Under the pieces are notes generated by a model that saw nothing but the letters and a program-made list of their open reading frames with translations, ran no database searches and was not told where the DNA came from. Positions 37,487 to 47,053 of a stretch of 64,000 bases of DNA are shown in pieces. The stretch lies in assembly GCF_030490285.1 (NCBI RefSeq), contig NZ_CP129884.1, positions 3,162,001-3,226,000 on the forward strand. The letters are read 5' to 3'. Numbering within the stretch: position 1 is the stretch's first letter; every line of letters starts with the position of its first letter. A program made the position numbers and the translations under genes. Origin of the DNA: Methylomonas montana. Lineage in GTDB: Bacteria > Pseudomonadota > Gammaproteobacteria > Methylococcales > Methylomonadaceae.

Positions 37487-38230
37487 ATGCAAATTCTCGG
37501 TGTGGATATAGGCGGCTCGGGTATAAAAGGCGCAATTGTCGATACGGAAACCGGCAAACTCATCACGGAGCGTCACCGGATCGAGACACCACAACCCGCT
37601 ACGCCGGAAGCGATTGCGGCGGTGCTGGCCCAATTGGTCTTGCATTTTCACTGGAGCGGGCCGGTAGGCTGCGGTTTCCCCGCCGCTATTCAACAAGGCG
37701 TGGCGCGAACCGCATCCAATATAGCGAAATCGTTTATAGATACCGATATCGACCAATTGTTCTCAGCAGCTACCAATTGCCCTTGTTATAACGTAAACGA
37801 TGCAGATGCGGCCGGCATGGCGGAAATTCATTTCGGCGCGGGCGCGGGTCAAGCTGGCGTGGTCTTACTAATCACCATTGGTACGGGACTGGGCTCTGCG
37901 CTTTTTTCGGATGGCAAGTTACTGCCCAATACGGAACTGGGCCACATGTATCTGGACAATGGCGTGGAAGCGGAACGCTATGCATCGGATGCCGTACGAA
38001 AAATCGAAGACTTAGGCTGGAAATCCTGGGGTAATCGTTTCAACGCTTACCTGACTCTGATGGAAAAACTATTTTGGCCCGATCTAATCATTCTTGGCGG
38101 TGGCGCCAGTAAGAAGTTCGATAAGTTTAAAGAGCAATTATCAGTGGAAGCCCCGGTGAAACCTGCCGCTTTTTTAAATCAGGCGGGTATTGTCGGCGCG
38201 GCATTGTATGCAAAATCTAAAATAAGTTGA
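37487..38230 (+). CDS. ppgK: polyphosphate glucokinase (ROK family)
   Basis: A cytoplasmic kinase of 247 residues that phosphorylates glucose using polyphosphate (and often ATP). Motifs: phosphate-1 loop [17 protein letters not shown] at the N-terminus, [20 protein letters not shown] with the catalytic Asp, and [14 protein letters not shown]. The combination and length match PpgK. The ATG at 37487 follows AGGA at six bases and starts directly at the ROK core; the frame begins at 37451 with extra residues unlike the family. It is a single gene. Confidence 0.9.
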   Translation: MQILGVDIGGSGIKGAIVDTETGKLITERHRIETPQPATPEAIAAVLAQLVLHFHWSGPVGCGFPAAIQQGVARTASNIAKSFIDTDIDQLFSAATNCPCYNVNDADAAGMAEIHFGAGAGQAGVVLLITIGTGLGSALFSDGKLLPNTELGHMYLDNGVEAERYASDAVRKIEDLGWKSWGNRFNAYLTLMEKLFWPDLIILGGGASKKFDKFKEQLSVEAPVKPAAFLNQAGIVGAALYAKSKIS

Positions 38231-38247
38231 GGTGCGTTAAAACTCGC

Positions 38248-38430
38248 TTATGGATTAACTGTCCGCTGGCGTAGTGTCAGAAGCCGATTCGGTTTTTCGC
38301 CCATGTCGAAAGAACGAGTGGTTGAGCCTTGAACGGTATCTTTCTTTTTGAGCTTAGCCAATTGTTCTAGGAAGTAAGCATCGTAATGCCAGTCGGAACG
38401 CGGTGGTGGTGGGGTATGTAATGTGGTCAT
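38248..38430 (-). CDS. small hypothetical protein, 60 aa
   Basis: A basic 60-residue protein with a proline-rich start (TLHTPPPPRSDWHYDAYFLE) and a Lys-rich middle. AAGG lies five bases before the ATG. It converges on ppgK. No family recognised; it may be a genuine small gene or a chance frame. Confidence 0.4.
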   Translation of the reverse strand: MTTLHTPPPPRSDWHYDAYFLEQLAKLKKKDTVQGSTTRSFDMGEKPNRLLTLRQRTVNP

Positions 38431-38711
38431 ATAAACCTTAAATTGAGGTGTTTAAAAAATCTCCCATACGACTTAAGTCACCATGTGTTTGGCTGAAAAC
38501 GTTATGTCGAAAGGGAAAAAAGCGTGGAATCAATCTTTGCAAGGTGCGGATGGACTGCTAAAAAGCATCGGCAACGAATGAGGGGTAATCGCTGAACGAC
38601 AGTTTACCACTAGACTGCCTAAAATAATCACTGTTTATTGGCCGATCCGTTCAATCGGATTTTACAAAAGCAGTTTCCCACGCTTGCAAACGTCATTGGC
38701 ACGACCATCAA

Positions 38712-39302
38712 TCAGGTTTCATCCTCACTAAGCCAATGTTTTACAGCAGGCGGCTGATAATTGCTATAGCGATCAAGCAAAAGATTCGGGTCGGTTTCCA
38801 TTATCAACATGCCGCGATGGTGGGGTTTAACAAATTGCTCCGCCAGGACGTGATCTAAAAACTGGATCAAGGCATCGTAATAACCGGCCACGTTCAGCAA
38901 TCCGCAGGGCTTATCGTGAAAACCCAGCTGCGCCCAAGTCCAGATCTCAAATAATTCCTCGAGTGTGCCGATGCCGCCGGGCAACGCGATGAAGCCATCG
39001 GATAACTCGGCCATCCGCATCTTTCTTTCATGCATGGATGACGTGACATGCAGTTCGGTGAGATTAGGATGGGCGACTTCTTTATGCGCCAAAGCCTTCG
39101 GTATCACGCCGATGACTTGCCCACCGAGCTTCAACACCCGATCGGCCACCATCCCCATAATGCCGATGCCGGCGCCGCCGTACACCAATCTGATGTTGCG
39201 ACTGACGAGCGCTTCGGCCAGTCCGAACGCCGCCGTGGCGTATGCTTCCCGCCGTCCGGGGCTGGAACCGCAATAGACGCAAATACTGTTAATGGGCTGC
39301 AT
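38712..39302 (-). CDS. LOG family protein (nucleoside 5'-monophosphate phosphoribohydrolase-like)
   Basis: A cytoplasmic Rossmann-fold protein of 196 residues in the TIGR00730/LOG family. The start SICVYCGSSPGRREAYATAA and the catalytic/binding motif ALPGGIGTLEELFEIWTWAQ are both present, with VYGGAGIGIMGMVAD for nucleotide binding. Plant and some bacterial members release adenine-type bases from cytokinin riboside monophosphates; in most bacteria the true substrate is uncertain. It lies about 70 bp after the YeeN-like gene on the same strand. Confidence 0.9.
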   Translation of the reverse strand: MQPINSICVYCGSSPGRREAYATAAFGLAEALVSRNIRLVYGGAGIGIMGMVADRVLKLGGQVIGVIPKALAHKEVAHPNLTELHVTSSMHERKMRMAELSDGFIALPGGIGTLEELFEIWTWAQLGFHDKPCGLLNVAGYYDALIQFLDHVLAEQFVKPHHRGMLIMETDPNLLLDRYSNYQPPAVKHWLSEDET

Positions 39303-39375
39303 AATGATTATTCAAAGGCCAATTCTGCGATTAGGCGTGGTGAGCGACGCATCCGGCTCAATGCCCTGCCACTAC

Positions 39376-40095
39376 CTAAACACCCTCGACATCGTGGTAA
39401 ACGCTCTGGACATCGTCCAGTTCGTTCAACATGTCCAGAAATTTTTCAAACAAGGCTACATCGTCGCCGCTAATCGTGGTGGCGCCTTTCGGCAAAAATT
39501 GAATCTCGTCCACCTCGAAATCGATTTCGCCCAACAAGTCGCTTAGCGCTTGCTTGGCCTTAAAGTAATCGGCTTGGGGGGTAAAGACGGTGATTTTGCC
39601 ATCGTCGCTTTCGATATCGTTCACATCCACATCGGCCGCCAGCAATGCTTCCAGCACCGCATCCTCATCGTCGTGCTTAAACGCCAGGATCGCGGCATGG
39701 TCGAACATATGGCTGACAGTACCTTGCGTACCGATTTTGCATTTTGTTTTAGTAAAACACAGGCGCACATCGCCGAAAGTACGGTTAGGGTTATCGGTCA
39801 AGCAATCGACAATCACCATGCAACCGCCCGGCCCAAAGCCTTCGTAGCGCGCCGGCGCAAAATCTTCGCCACCACCGCCCTTAGCCTTGTCGATGGCTTT
39901 TTCAATGACATGGGAAGGCACTTGGTCTTTCTTGGCTCGATCAATCAACCCGCGCAAGGCCAAGTTTCCTGACGGGTCGATGCCTCCCGCTTTAGCGGCC
40001 ACATAGATTTCGCGGCCGTATTTGCTATAGACCTTTGTCTTGGCGTCCGCCGTTTTAGCCATGGACACTTTACGGTTTTGATAGGCTCTACCCAT
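39376..40095 (-). CDS. YebC/PmpR family protein, YeeN-like
   Basis: A cytoplasmic protein of 239 residues. The start [20 protein letters not shown], then [38 protein letters not shown] and [20 protein letters not shown], identify the YebC superfamily, closest in character to the YeeN branch. YebC proteins were described as transcription regulators, and more recent work ties them to relief of ribosome stalling. Nothing in the sequence separates the two roles. It is monocistronic or paired with the LOG gene downstream. Confidence 0.9.
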   Translation of the reverse strand: MGRAYQNRKVSMAKTADAKTKVYSKYGREIYVAAKAGGIDPSGNLALRGLIDRAKKDQVPSHVIEKAIDKAKGGGGEDFAPARYEGFGPGGCMVIVDCLTDNPNRTFGDVRLCFTKTKCKIGTQGTVSHMFDHAAILAFKHDDEDAVLEALLAADVDVNDIESDDGKITVFTPQADYFKAKQALSDLLGEIDFEVDEIQFLPKGATTISGDDVALFEKFLDMLNELDDVQSVYHDVEGV

Positions 40096-40597
40096 TTGTT
40101 GATTGCTCCATTGAAAGCGAAGATTAAACCGCGAATTTTACAGACAAGTCTTTACATAGGGAATTGATGAGTTGGTTGATAGTGATGCCGTTGAAGATGG
40201 CCGCCATGCGCAACACCGCTTTGGCGTCATGGGCAAAACGCCATCTGTAATCACTGGAAACCGCGGATATCAGGGCCAGACGCATATCGCCCAAGCCAAA
40301 ATCTAACGATTGCAGGACAAGACAGGTAAAAATCTCGTTTGATATTTGCCCCCATTATCGCAACGCGCAGACAATTTCGGCCTTCAAGGGCATCGATAGG
40401 GCTTAAAAAGTAAGCTTGATGATTTTTTTAAGAAGCACTGCAGAAACTTTTACGAAATCTATCGCCTGATCGCTACCTACAACGGCCTCATCGATATTTT
40501 TCTTTATTTTTCCATCCATCCTTGACGCAAGGTTCAACATTGAGGTTTTACTATGGACTTTATCGGCATGCATTGCAGTTGCGCTGGCGATGAGGAC
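40096..40597. other. gene-poor stretch between yeeN-like and subtilase genes
   Basis: No complete recognised gene. Apart from the short minus-strand frame at 40124-40285, the remainder shows no ribosome site, hairpin with T-run, or repeat I can support. The part next to 40096 must carry the promoter of the YeeN-like gene. Confidence 0.4.
40124..40285 (-). CDS. possible small gene or gene remnant, 53 codons
   Basis: The minus strand reads [20 protein letters not shown], then a helix-like ending [13 protein letters not shown], up to a TAA. The same open frame continues about 20 codons further upstream without a start. The composition is protein-like, but no ribosome binding site is visible. 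It may be the tail of a lost gene. Family unknown. Confidence 0.3.
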   Translation of the reverse strand: MRLALISAVSSDYRWRFAHDAKAVLRMAAIFNGITINQLINSLCKDLSVKFAV

Positions 40598-41809
40598 TCA
40601 GTTGATTTTTTGCTCGCTGAGGCCAGCGCTAAGTTCGCGGTGCAATTGTTGACGAATGTCGGCGCTACGCCATCCAGGGTGTTGTTGCAACATCAACGCA
40701 ATCATGCCGGCAACGTGCGGAGTAGCAAACGAACTGCCCGTCATGAAATCATAGGCCTGGTGTGGCACCGTGGTCAGTATGTCCCGCCCCGGTGCAAACA
40801 CGGCTTTCGCCACTTGCTCGCCACCACAACCGACGGCAATCACATCGGGCATAGAAGCCGGAAAACTATTTTTTTGGGCATCTGGCGATATCGCCGCGAC
40901 GACCATCACGCCCTTGCTGAGGGCTTTTTCAATCAACATTTTGAGTAACGGATCTTCTGGCCCGGCCAGGCTGAGATTGATGATTTGGCTGTCCATTCGC
41001 AAGGCTTGATTCAGCGCTAATGCGAGGGTAAAACTGTTGCAATGTGCCGTTAACGCGCCTGATTGTTCCGGCCAACAGGCGCGGAATGCCAGAATCTCGG
41101 CATCCGGCGCAATCCCGGCTATGCCGATGCCGTTGTCAGGCCGAGCCGATAATACTCCTATAACCGCAGTGCCATGCCAATCGGCCAGATCGTGATCCAC
41201 AGGCTCTGGCGCCTGGTTTTCCGAGTAGCTGATTTGGCCTTTTAAATCTGGGTGTTCCAAGTCGACGCCAGTATCGATCACAGCGATACGCACACCTCGA
41301 CCAGTGCTGGTTTTATGGCGTTCGGCGATGCCTAGCGCTTGAAATCCGCTTTGTAGTTTAAGATAGGGGTCGCTGTAATTAGGGGCTCTGGATTGCGGCT
41401 CGCTTAACACCTTAAAATTCTGCATCGGTTGAACCAAGCCAACATTCCGATCCTCTTTCAGGGCCTCCAGTGTTTGCTGCAGCGATACATTAGCCGGTAC
41501 TTCATATACCACGCAACTGACGCCCAGCTCAGTCACTGGCCACTGAACGATATAGTTCAATCGATAACGTTCGGCTAATTGTTGTGCCTGACGTTCGCTC
41601 CAACTGGAATTACTGTATTGGCCGTGCACCCGGTAAGAGTCTTGAGTGTTACCGGACAGATCTCGATTGATACTTCGGTCTACAAAAGTTACTAACAGAC
41701 AGCGTTCTTCGTCAGCTTGATCGCCGAGTTTGGTTAAATCGGTTCTCGCAGCACAACCAGCCACCAATGCCAGCAATAACAGAATGAACGTAGAAAACAG
41801 TCGACTCAT
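40598..41809 (-). CDS. S8 family serine peptidase (subtilase) lipoprotein
   Basis: A 403-residue exported protease. The signal peptide ends in a lipobox, LVAGCAA, so it should be lipid-anchored facing the periplasm. Residues about 35-140 form a pro-domain-like region ending EDRNVGLVQPMQNFKV. The catalytic triad is intact: Asp in VIDTGVDLEHPDL, His in DWHGTAVIGVL, Ser in TGSSFATPHVAGM. It overlaps the anti-sigma gene by 4 bp, so the protease and the sigma/anti-sigma pair are one unit. The likeliest role is regulated proteolysis in that circuit; a general envelope protease is the alternative. Confidence 0.9.
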   Translation of the reverse strand: MSRLFSTFILLLLALVAGCAARTDLTKLGDQADEERCLLVTFVDRSINRDLSGNTQDSYRVHGQYSNSSWSERQAQQLAERYRLNYIVQWPVTELGVSCVVYEVPANVSLQQTLEALKEDRNVGLVQPMQNFKVLSEPQSRAPNYSDPYLKLQSGFQALGIAERHKTSTGRGVRIAVIDTGVDLEHPDLKGQISYSENQAPEPVDHDLADWHGTAVIGVLSARPDNGIGIAGIAPDAEILAFRACWPEQSGALTAHCNSFTLALALNQALRMDSQIINLSLAGPEDPLLKMLIEKALSKGVMVVAAISPDAQKNSFPASMPDVIAVGCGGEQVAKAVFAPGRDILTTVPHQAYDFMTGSSFATPHVAGMIALMLQQHPGWRSADIRQQLHRELSAGLSEQKIN

Positions 41810-42462
41810 TGCCGTACCGGTTCGGCCAGTAGAACACCACGGTGGCTACGTAATAATGCCAAAGCCTGATCGGTCGTCAAGTGGCTGGCTGTATCCAATT
41901 TGATGGTAAAAGCCCCCATACTATTGGCTTGGCCGATTTTTTGCGCCTGAATTCGTGCCAGCAACTCATCCATCACCTCACTCGACATCTCTTTGGCAAA
42001 CACCACTTTTAACAGGGCGTGCTCGCTCTGAATCGGTTGACTGGCCGACAAGGTGGTGTACTCAAAATTGACCATGGCTTTCTCTGTAGGCCAAATACTT
42101 AAGCCAATTAACAACAGCAGCGAAGCCGCCAGACTCAGGCTGGCGATTGCGGCACGTTGATAACGTCGACTAGGCAGAGATGTCGGAATCGGTGTACTTG
42201 ATACTGATTTAGCTTGGCAGTGTTTGCCCAACCGCATACGTAACCGAGCGAATGAAGCTTCTGCGGAGACTTCAAGGTCGCTGGGGGCAATAATTTGCTC
42301 TGCCAACTTTTGTAAATTCAGCCATTCACGGCGACACACCAGGCATTGCTTCAGGTGTTGCTCAACCTGTTGATGCTGCTCGTACGACAAAGTCTGGTTA
42401 ATATACCAGGGCAACAATTGTTGAATTTCGCGATGCAGATCGCTAGCGGTCGTAGTTGGCAT
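41806..42462 (-). CDS. membrane anti-sigma factor with pro-domain-like periplasmic part
   Basis: A 218-residue single-pass protein. The N-terminal cytoplasmic part has a zinc-binding anti-sigma motif HxxxCxxC (QHLKQCLVCRREW, about residues 36-48). A membrane helix lies at about 105-124 (IASLSLAASLLLLIGLSIW). The periplasmic C-terminal part (about 145-218) reads LLKVVFAKEMSSEVMDELLA ... RSHRGVLLAEPV, the pattern of subtilase-type pro-domains (inhibitor-I9/fervidolysin-like). It overlaps the downstream subtilase gene and sits 3 bp after the sigma factor gene. The domain match is by eye. Confidence 0.82.
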   Translation of the reverse strand: MPTTTASDLHREIQQLLPWYINQTLSYEQHQQVEQHLKQCLVCRREWLNLQKLAEQIIAPSDLEVSAEASFARLRMRLGKHCQAKSVSSTPIPTSLPSRRYQRAAIASLSLAASLLLLIGLSIWPTEKAMVNFEYTTLSASQPIQSEHALLKVVFAKEMSSEVMDELLARIQAQKIGQANSMGAFTIKLDTASHLTTDQALALLRSHRGVLLAEPVRQ

Positions 42463-42465
42463 GAA

Positions 42466-43059
42466 TTAGTGCTCCATTGCAGTTGCAAAGGCATGCAGTT
42501 TTTTGCGGGCATGAAACATGCGGGTTTTGACCGTATTTTCGGGACAGTCGAGAATCTGCGCAATCTCCTGATAGGACATGCCGTGAAAAAATGTTAGTTC
42601 TATTACCGCACGCTGGTCGGCGGATAGATGCGCCAAGGCGATATTCAACCAATCCTGATTTTCGATATTCTGCGCCAGATCAGCCATAGGGTCATCGATG
42701 GTTTCGCTCAATTCGTCCATATCCAGATCATTGAAGCGTTTTGCGTTTTTACTCATCGCTTTCAAGGCTTTACGATAGGCAATGCCGAATACCCAAGTCG
42801 ATATCTTGCTGTTGTAGGTAAAGCGTTGTGGTTGCTGCCAGACCAGCAGCAAGGTTTCCTGGATCAGTTCTTCGACCAATTCTGGTTGGCGGGTGGTACG
42901 CAGGATAAAGCGCAATAGCCTTGAATAATAAAGCTTGTAAAAAGCCTCAAAGGCCTTCGCATCGCCATCGACGATGGCGCCAAGCAATGCATATTCGTCA
43001 ACTCCGCTTACGGCTTTGGTTGACATAGAAAAAGGCTGCGATTTGACAAGTTTCAGCAT
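42466..43059 (-). CDS. ECF sigma-70 family RNA polymerase sigma factor
   Basis: A cytoplasmic sigma factor of about 197 residues. Region 2 is visible as YSRLLRFILRTTRQPELVEE, LIQETLLLVWQQPQRF and STWVFGIAYRKALK. Region 4 is LSADQRAVIELTFFHGMSYQ with its helix-turn-helix EIAQILDCPENTVKTRMFHA. It should be held inactive by the anti-sigma factor encoded 3 bp downstream. An ATG at 43026 is an equally possible start; neither has a clear ribosome site. The TorF-like porin gene lies 77 bp upstream in the same direction. Confidence 0.92.
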   Translation of the reverse strand: MLKLVKSQPFSMSTKAVSGVDEYALLGAIVDGDAKAFEAFYKLYYSRLLRFILRTTRQPELVEELIQETLLLVWQQPQRFTYNSKISTWVFGIAYRKALKAMSKNAKRFNDLDMDELSETIDDPMADLAQNIENQDWLNIALAHLSADQRAVIELTFFHGMSYQEIAQILDCPENTVKTRMFHARKKLHAFATAMEH

Positions 43060-43136
43060 AGTCAGCGAAGTTTTGCGTTGTCTGTTCCACTGTATGCCTT
43101 AAATCCTTTTGCCGGTTCAATGAGAAAGAAATTTTT

Positions 43137-43862
43137 TTAGAATCCTAGCGTCATCGAAAATAGATATTGATTATCCTGTTGACGCAGATAAAACTCGTCG
43201 AGATAGGGTTCAGCCTCGTAATGCTCATGCAAACTGGAATCTACATAGCGCAAGTCAAAAGCCAGGTAATTGGTCGCAAACCAGGATACCCCTGCGTTCC
43301 AGTAAAAATAATTTTGTCCCAATAACGCCCCAGCCCGATAGTAACCTGCTCCAGCGGATAGCTGCAGATTATCCAGTAAATCGTGACGTAGATTTAGCTC
43401 GTAATTCAGCGTATCGACTTCGCGCTGATACGCATCCGGCGCAAATGCTATTTGCACAGTCAACCAGTCTTGGTAATGCAATGATCCGTATAATTCAGCG
43501 TACTCGGCACGATGGTTGAACAGTTTGTTATCGAAAACATAGCCCCGCGCCGATACTTCGCCACGCCAATCACCTGCAAGTAACTGGCTCCAGCCCAGAT
43601 AAGGCTGCAATTCCATTTCGGCTCTGTCGCGATTTAGAATATCGTCAAAACGTACCTGAGATAGTTCCACACCGCTAAACCAGCCAGCCGAGTTTTGATA
43701 CTCCAAATGTGCTTGAACGACCGGATTTCCGCGACTTTTGGAATAGCCTCGGTAAATGTATTCACTAATTAATTTGACGTCACCATGCCAGTCCGCCTCG
43801 ACGCAGGAAATAACTGGGACTGATAACAAAAAAAGGCTTAGCCAATAACCAGGATTTTTCAT
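43137..43862 (-). CDS. TorF family putative outer-membrane porin
   Basis: A 241-residue exported protein with a signal peptide (GYWLSLFLLSVPVISCVEA) and a small beta barrel. The family start is clear: WHGDVKLISEYIYRGYSKSR, a signature of the Gcw_chp/TorF group. It ends NQYLFSMTLGF with the terminal Phe. Function in the family is poorly known. It may be a target of, or co-transcribed with, the ECF sigma operon that follows. Confidence 0.8.
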   Translation of the reverse strand: MKNPGYWLSLFLLSVPVISCVEADWHGDVKLISEYIYRGYSKSRGNPVVQAHLEYQNSAGWFSGVELSQVRFDDILNRDRAEMELQPYLGWSQLLAGDWRGEVSARGYVFDNKLFNHRAEYAELYGSLHYQDWLTVQIAFAPDAYQREVDTLNYELNLRHDLLDNLQLSAGAGYYRAGALLGQNYFYWNAGVSWFATNYLAFDLRYVDSSLHEHYEAEPYLDEFYLRQQDNQYLFSMTLGF

Positions 43863-44309
43863 TTTGCGGTTAAGTCGGCTTAAGTAGAGTACAGAAAAGA
43901 TAGCTGTCCATGCATCCTTTTAGGCATTTACTGTTCGGTATTCTCCTAATTGTAACAGCAAAGAGTTATTTGACATTGTCAAGAACATACCCCATCTGCA
44001 TGACAAATCGTTAATTTATTGCGGGATGCCTGGAGAGAATAAGGAAAGGCTCAGGTATGCAACAGAAAGAAAAACAGCCTGACCATTCTGTGTAGTGTCA
44101 CATTTTGTTTTTTGTGCGTTCCATTTTGGCGAAGGATTAACCCACAATTCGCCAAGAATGACAGCCACTATGTCTAGCGAGAGACAGGTCAAATTGTCCA
44201 CCATACCACTAACGTAGCAGTTATGGTTTTCCTTGGGCAGCAGTTGCCCTATCACCGGCTTCGCTTCATTCTAAACATTTAATGTTCTATGTAAGCTACT
44301 CAAGAAAAC
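43863..44309. other. gene-free stretch between torF-like and mtrB-like genes
   Basis: No gene supported. One 79-codon minus-strand frame exists but has no ribosome site or recognisable sequence. Near 44271 a small palindrome AACATT-T-AATGTT lies after the mtrB-like gene's stop and is not convincing as a terminator. The end next to 43863 should contain the promoter of the torF-like gene. Confidence 0.4.
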
Positions 44310-47033
44310 TCACTGGAAGCTGTAGTTGAAAGCCAAGCCAATCGCATGTATCGAGTACGCCGGCGCCGATTCGTAGGTTGGTAAAACCGCGGCTAAGCCA
44401 CCCGGCTGCATGCCTTGATAGGCATAATCGCTGGAATTTAGATGGAGGTATGAATACATCGCACGAATTGATGAGGACTTATCGATGGCATATTGGGCGG
44501 TCAACTGCAATTCTACTGTGTCGGTGCTTACCGCCGGCAGTTTCGTTGCCGGAATAAAAAACGCCGCCGTACTTGAAGCGGGGCTGCCGGCCGCAAGCGC
44601 TGGATTGTTGGCGTAGTTTCCACCGTTGATGTCGACATTGGTTTGAGCCCAACTAAATACCAGATTTCCTGTTAAGGACAGTTTGCCAGACAACAAGCCG
44701 TTTTTAGCCAATGAAAGCCCCAAAACATCGACGTCATTTTGCATGTCTGAAAACCAGTTCAAGCACGGATCGATTTTGTTGTTGAGATTGCGCTGCAACA
44801 GCGTCGTGTAGTTATTGCAACTGCTGCTACCAGCCAACTGGGTTGCGCCATTGACATTCGCAGCGTTGGAGTTTGCCGTATAAGAATTGCCCGCCGTATT
44901 GGATAGTTGGTTCTGATGGCTATAAAACAGGCCGACGCTAAAGCTATCGCTCAAGGCATATGAAGCATCAAAATTAAAATCCCACTCCCTGGAGCTCTGT
45001 AATCCGTATGTCGAATCGGGATAATCGTCGTGGCTGAAATCAAGACTGCCCTGGAAAGACAGCCTCTCGGTAGCTTGCCAGTTTACGGCCGAGCGCAGTT
45101 TATGACGATCGCGGTTTGCCATGTTGAAGCGCCTCATGCCCAACAATTCGCTGATGCGATCCCGATTACCATACAGGCCGGGCGACAATGCATTGTTGTT
45201 GGTAAAAAACAGTGCCAGCGGGCTGCCGGCAAGCGGCTGCGGGTTTAATCCTGATGCAGGGCCATAACCGGTCAAGCCATAGTAGGCCATGGTGTTATAG
45301 GCTGTCGCGGGTAAACCGTTTGGCAACACCGTCGCGCCAGTCGGTACCACGTTGGCCATTGGCACCATCGCCAGCCAGGCGTTTTCGTCATAGTTCACCG
45401 AGCGTTTGGAAAACGCGTAGTCAATCTTGGTATTAAGGCTTGTGGTCATGTTCCAGCGCCACTGCAACTTACCGGTGTTTTCATTCGAGTTGGAGGCGTT
45501 CACACAGTTATACCATGCACCTGTGCAACTTCGATCGATGTTCTCCCACTCGTAACCGGCATTTAGCCAGTGGCTTTTTGCCAAATGATAGTTGCCGTTC
45601 AGCGTAATCTGGTTGGACATTTTGCTGTAAGGCATATTGGCATTGATGTTGATGTTGCTGCCCAAAGCACCGATTCCCAGCGCATTGATAAACGCAGCAT
45701 TCGCGCTACCGGCGGCCGGCTCACCTGCGGCGTAATAAGCGTAGGTATTGATGGGCGTTTTATTGTCGCGGTTATCGTACTTGTAACCAACAGCCAAACT
45801 CAGGTCTTTGCTGGGCTTATTCGTTAGTTTAAGGTTGAATGTCGATGTTTCGACCAGCCCGTTTAAAGACGACACCGGCATCAGCACGGTACTGGTATCG
45901 GTCAGAAAGGCATCATTTTGCGTTGATCGCCCATAGCTTCCGCCCATGACCAACTTGGTTGTCGGTGAGAATGTGTAGCCGCCATTCATATTGAACTGAT
46001 GAAACTGATTGTCCGGCGCCGTACTCATGGTATCGAAGCGAGTTTGCGAAGGCGTGCCGCTAAGCCCGCTCGCCGACGGCCCCCAATCCTGCCAGCGTAC
46101 AGCGTTTATGTGGTTATAGAACAACGACCCGTAGTAGCCGATCTGCATAAACCCCTTCTCGCCGGTATAGCTCAAGTTGGCGTTGTACTGATCGGTAGTC
46201 TGGTTGATGGGATCGGGGAGAATGCTAACCCGTTCGCCAGTAATGGCTTTGCTGTCAAAACCCATCGGCTGGTAGCCGTTGCGGTCATCGCGTCTGGCGC
46301 TGGCCGTAAATTCCAATTCCGGCGTGATGAAATAACTCAATCCGCCGTCATATTTCTGCCGTTTGGTATAGAGGTTCACGTCGCGGAACAGCGGCAAATC
46401 GTTGTTTTGAATCGCGGCGGCGGCATTCGACTGCGCTGTTATTGGCGCCAGTAAAGCATTCGGATTAGCCAAAGTCGGCGCCAAGATACTCGATTGAGTG
46501 ACATCTGCCGACAAACCACGAGCATTGCCAGTAGTAGTGTTTAGCTGCGGCAGCAATGGCACTCGCCAAGCATCTGGCAAAATGAAGTTACCGGCCCCGT
46601 CTCCGGAATAAGGCGTTCGATAACTATCCGAGCGGTTACGCAGTAACTCGTCGTATTCAAATTTCAGCTTCAGCTTGCCTTGCCATCCATATTCGCTGGT
46701 GACATTGCGGTTTTGCTGTCCCAGGTTAGTGCCATTGATCCGCCAGCGGCGAGTACTATCGCTGTCAAACCCGGCTCCGCCACGTAAATCGATATTGCCA
46801 ATGCCATAGGCGCCTTCTTTATGAAGACCGTTATATTCGCCCGCCTTAAAAGAATCATCACTGTTATAAAGTACGCCGGCTTCTATCTTGCTAGTCGGGC
46901 GAGTCTGCTCTTTTACCTCTGGATCCTCATCCTCTGCCGCCAAAATGATAAAAGGCGTGCCAACTAATGCCATGATTGTGCCGATACTTTTTACGGCAGA
47001 CCAAGTGAAAACCGCTGTATTTTTGATCTTCAT
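44310..47033 (-). CDS. MtrB/PioB family decahaem-associated outer-membrane protein
   Basis: A 907-residue outer-membrane barrel. The signal peptide is TIMALVGTPFIILAAEDEDP at about residues 19-38. The long body of many beta strands ends LAFNYSFQ. MtrB-type proteins sheathe a decahaem MtrA cytochrome and carry electrons across the outer membrane. The N-terminal CXXC motif found in Shewanella MtrB is absent; a few cysteines occur later (RSCTGAWYNC, DPCLNWF), so this is closer in character to PioB. It follows the mtrA-like gene by 20 bp. Confidence 0.88.
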   Translation of the reverse strand: MKIKNTAVFTWSAVKSIGTIMALVGTPFIILAAEDEDPEVKEQTRPTSKIEAGVLYNSDDSFKAGEYNGLHKEGAYGIGNIDLRGGAGFDSDSTRRWRINGTNLGQQNRNVTSEYGWQGKLKLKFEYDELLRNRSDSYRTPYSGDGAGNFILPDAWRVPLLPQLNTTTGNARGLSADVTQSSILAPTLANPNALLAPITAQSNAAAAIQNNDLPLFRDVNLYTKRQKYDGGLSYFITPELEFTASARRDDRNGYQPMGFDSKAITGERVSILPDPINQTTDQYNANLSYTGEKGFMQIGYYGSLFYNHINAVRWQDWGPSASGLSGTPSQTRFDTMSTAPDNQFHQFNMNGGYTFSPTTKLVMGGSYGRSTQNDAFLTDTSTVLMPVSSLNGLVETSTFNLKLTNKPSKDLSLAVGYKYDNRDNKTPINTYAYYAAGEPAAGSANAAFINALGIGALGSNININANMPYSKMSNQITLNGNYHLAKSHWLNAGYEWENIDRSCTGAWYNCVNASNSNENTGKLQWRWNMTTSLNTKIDYAFSKRSVNYDENAWLAMVPMANVVPTGATVLPNGLPATAYNTMAYYGLTGYGPASGLNPQPLAGSPLALFFTNNNALSPGLYGNRDRISELLGMRRFNMANRDRHKLRSAVNWQATERLSFQGSLDFSHDDYPDSTYGLQSSREWDFNFDASYALSDSFSVGLFYSHQNQLSNTAGNSYTANSNAANVNGATQLAGSSSCNNYTTLLQRNLNNKIDPCLNWFSDMQNDVDVLGLSLAKNGLLSGKLSLTGNLVFSWAQTNVDINGGNYANNPALAAGSPASSTAAFFIPATKLPAVSTDTVELQLTAQYAIDKSSSIRAMYSYLHLNSSDYAYQGMQPGGLAAVLPTYESAPAYSIHAIGLAFNYSFQ

Positions 47034-47053
47034 GGTTACTCAACTCCAAGCCT

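Noticed and set aside
44016..44255. 79-codon minus-strand frame before the torF-like promoter region
   Set aside because: No ribosome site, no domain, and composition is not convincing; treated as intergenic.
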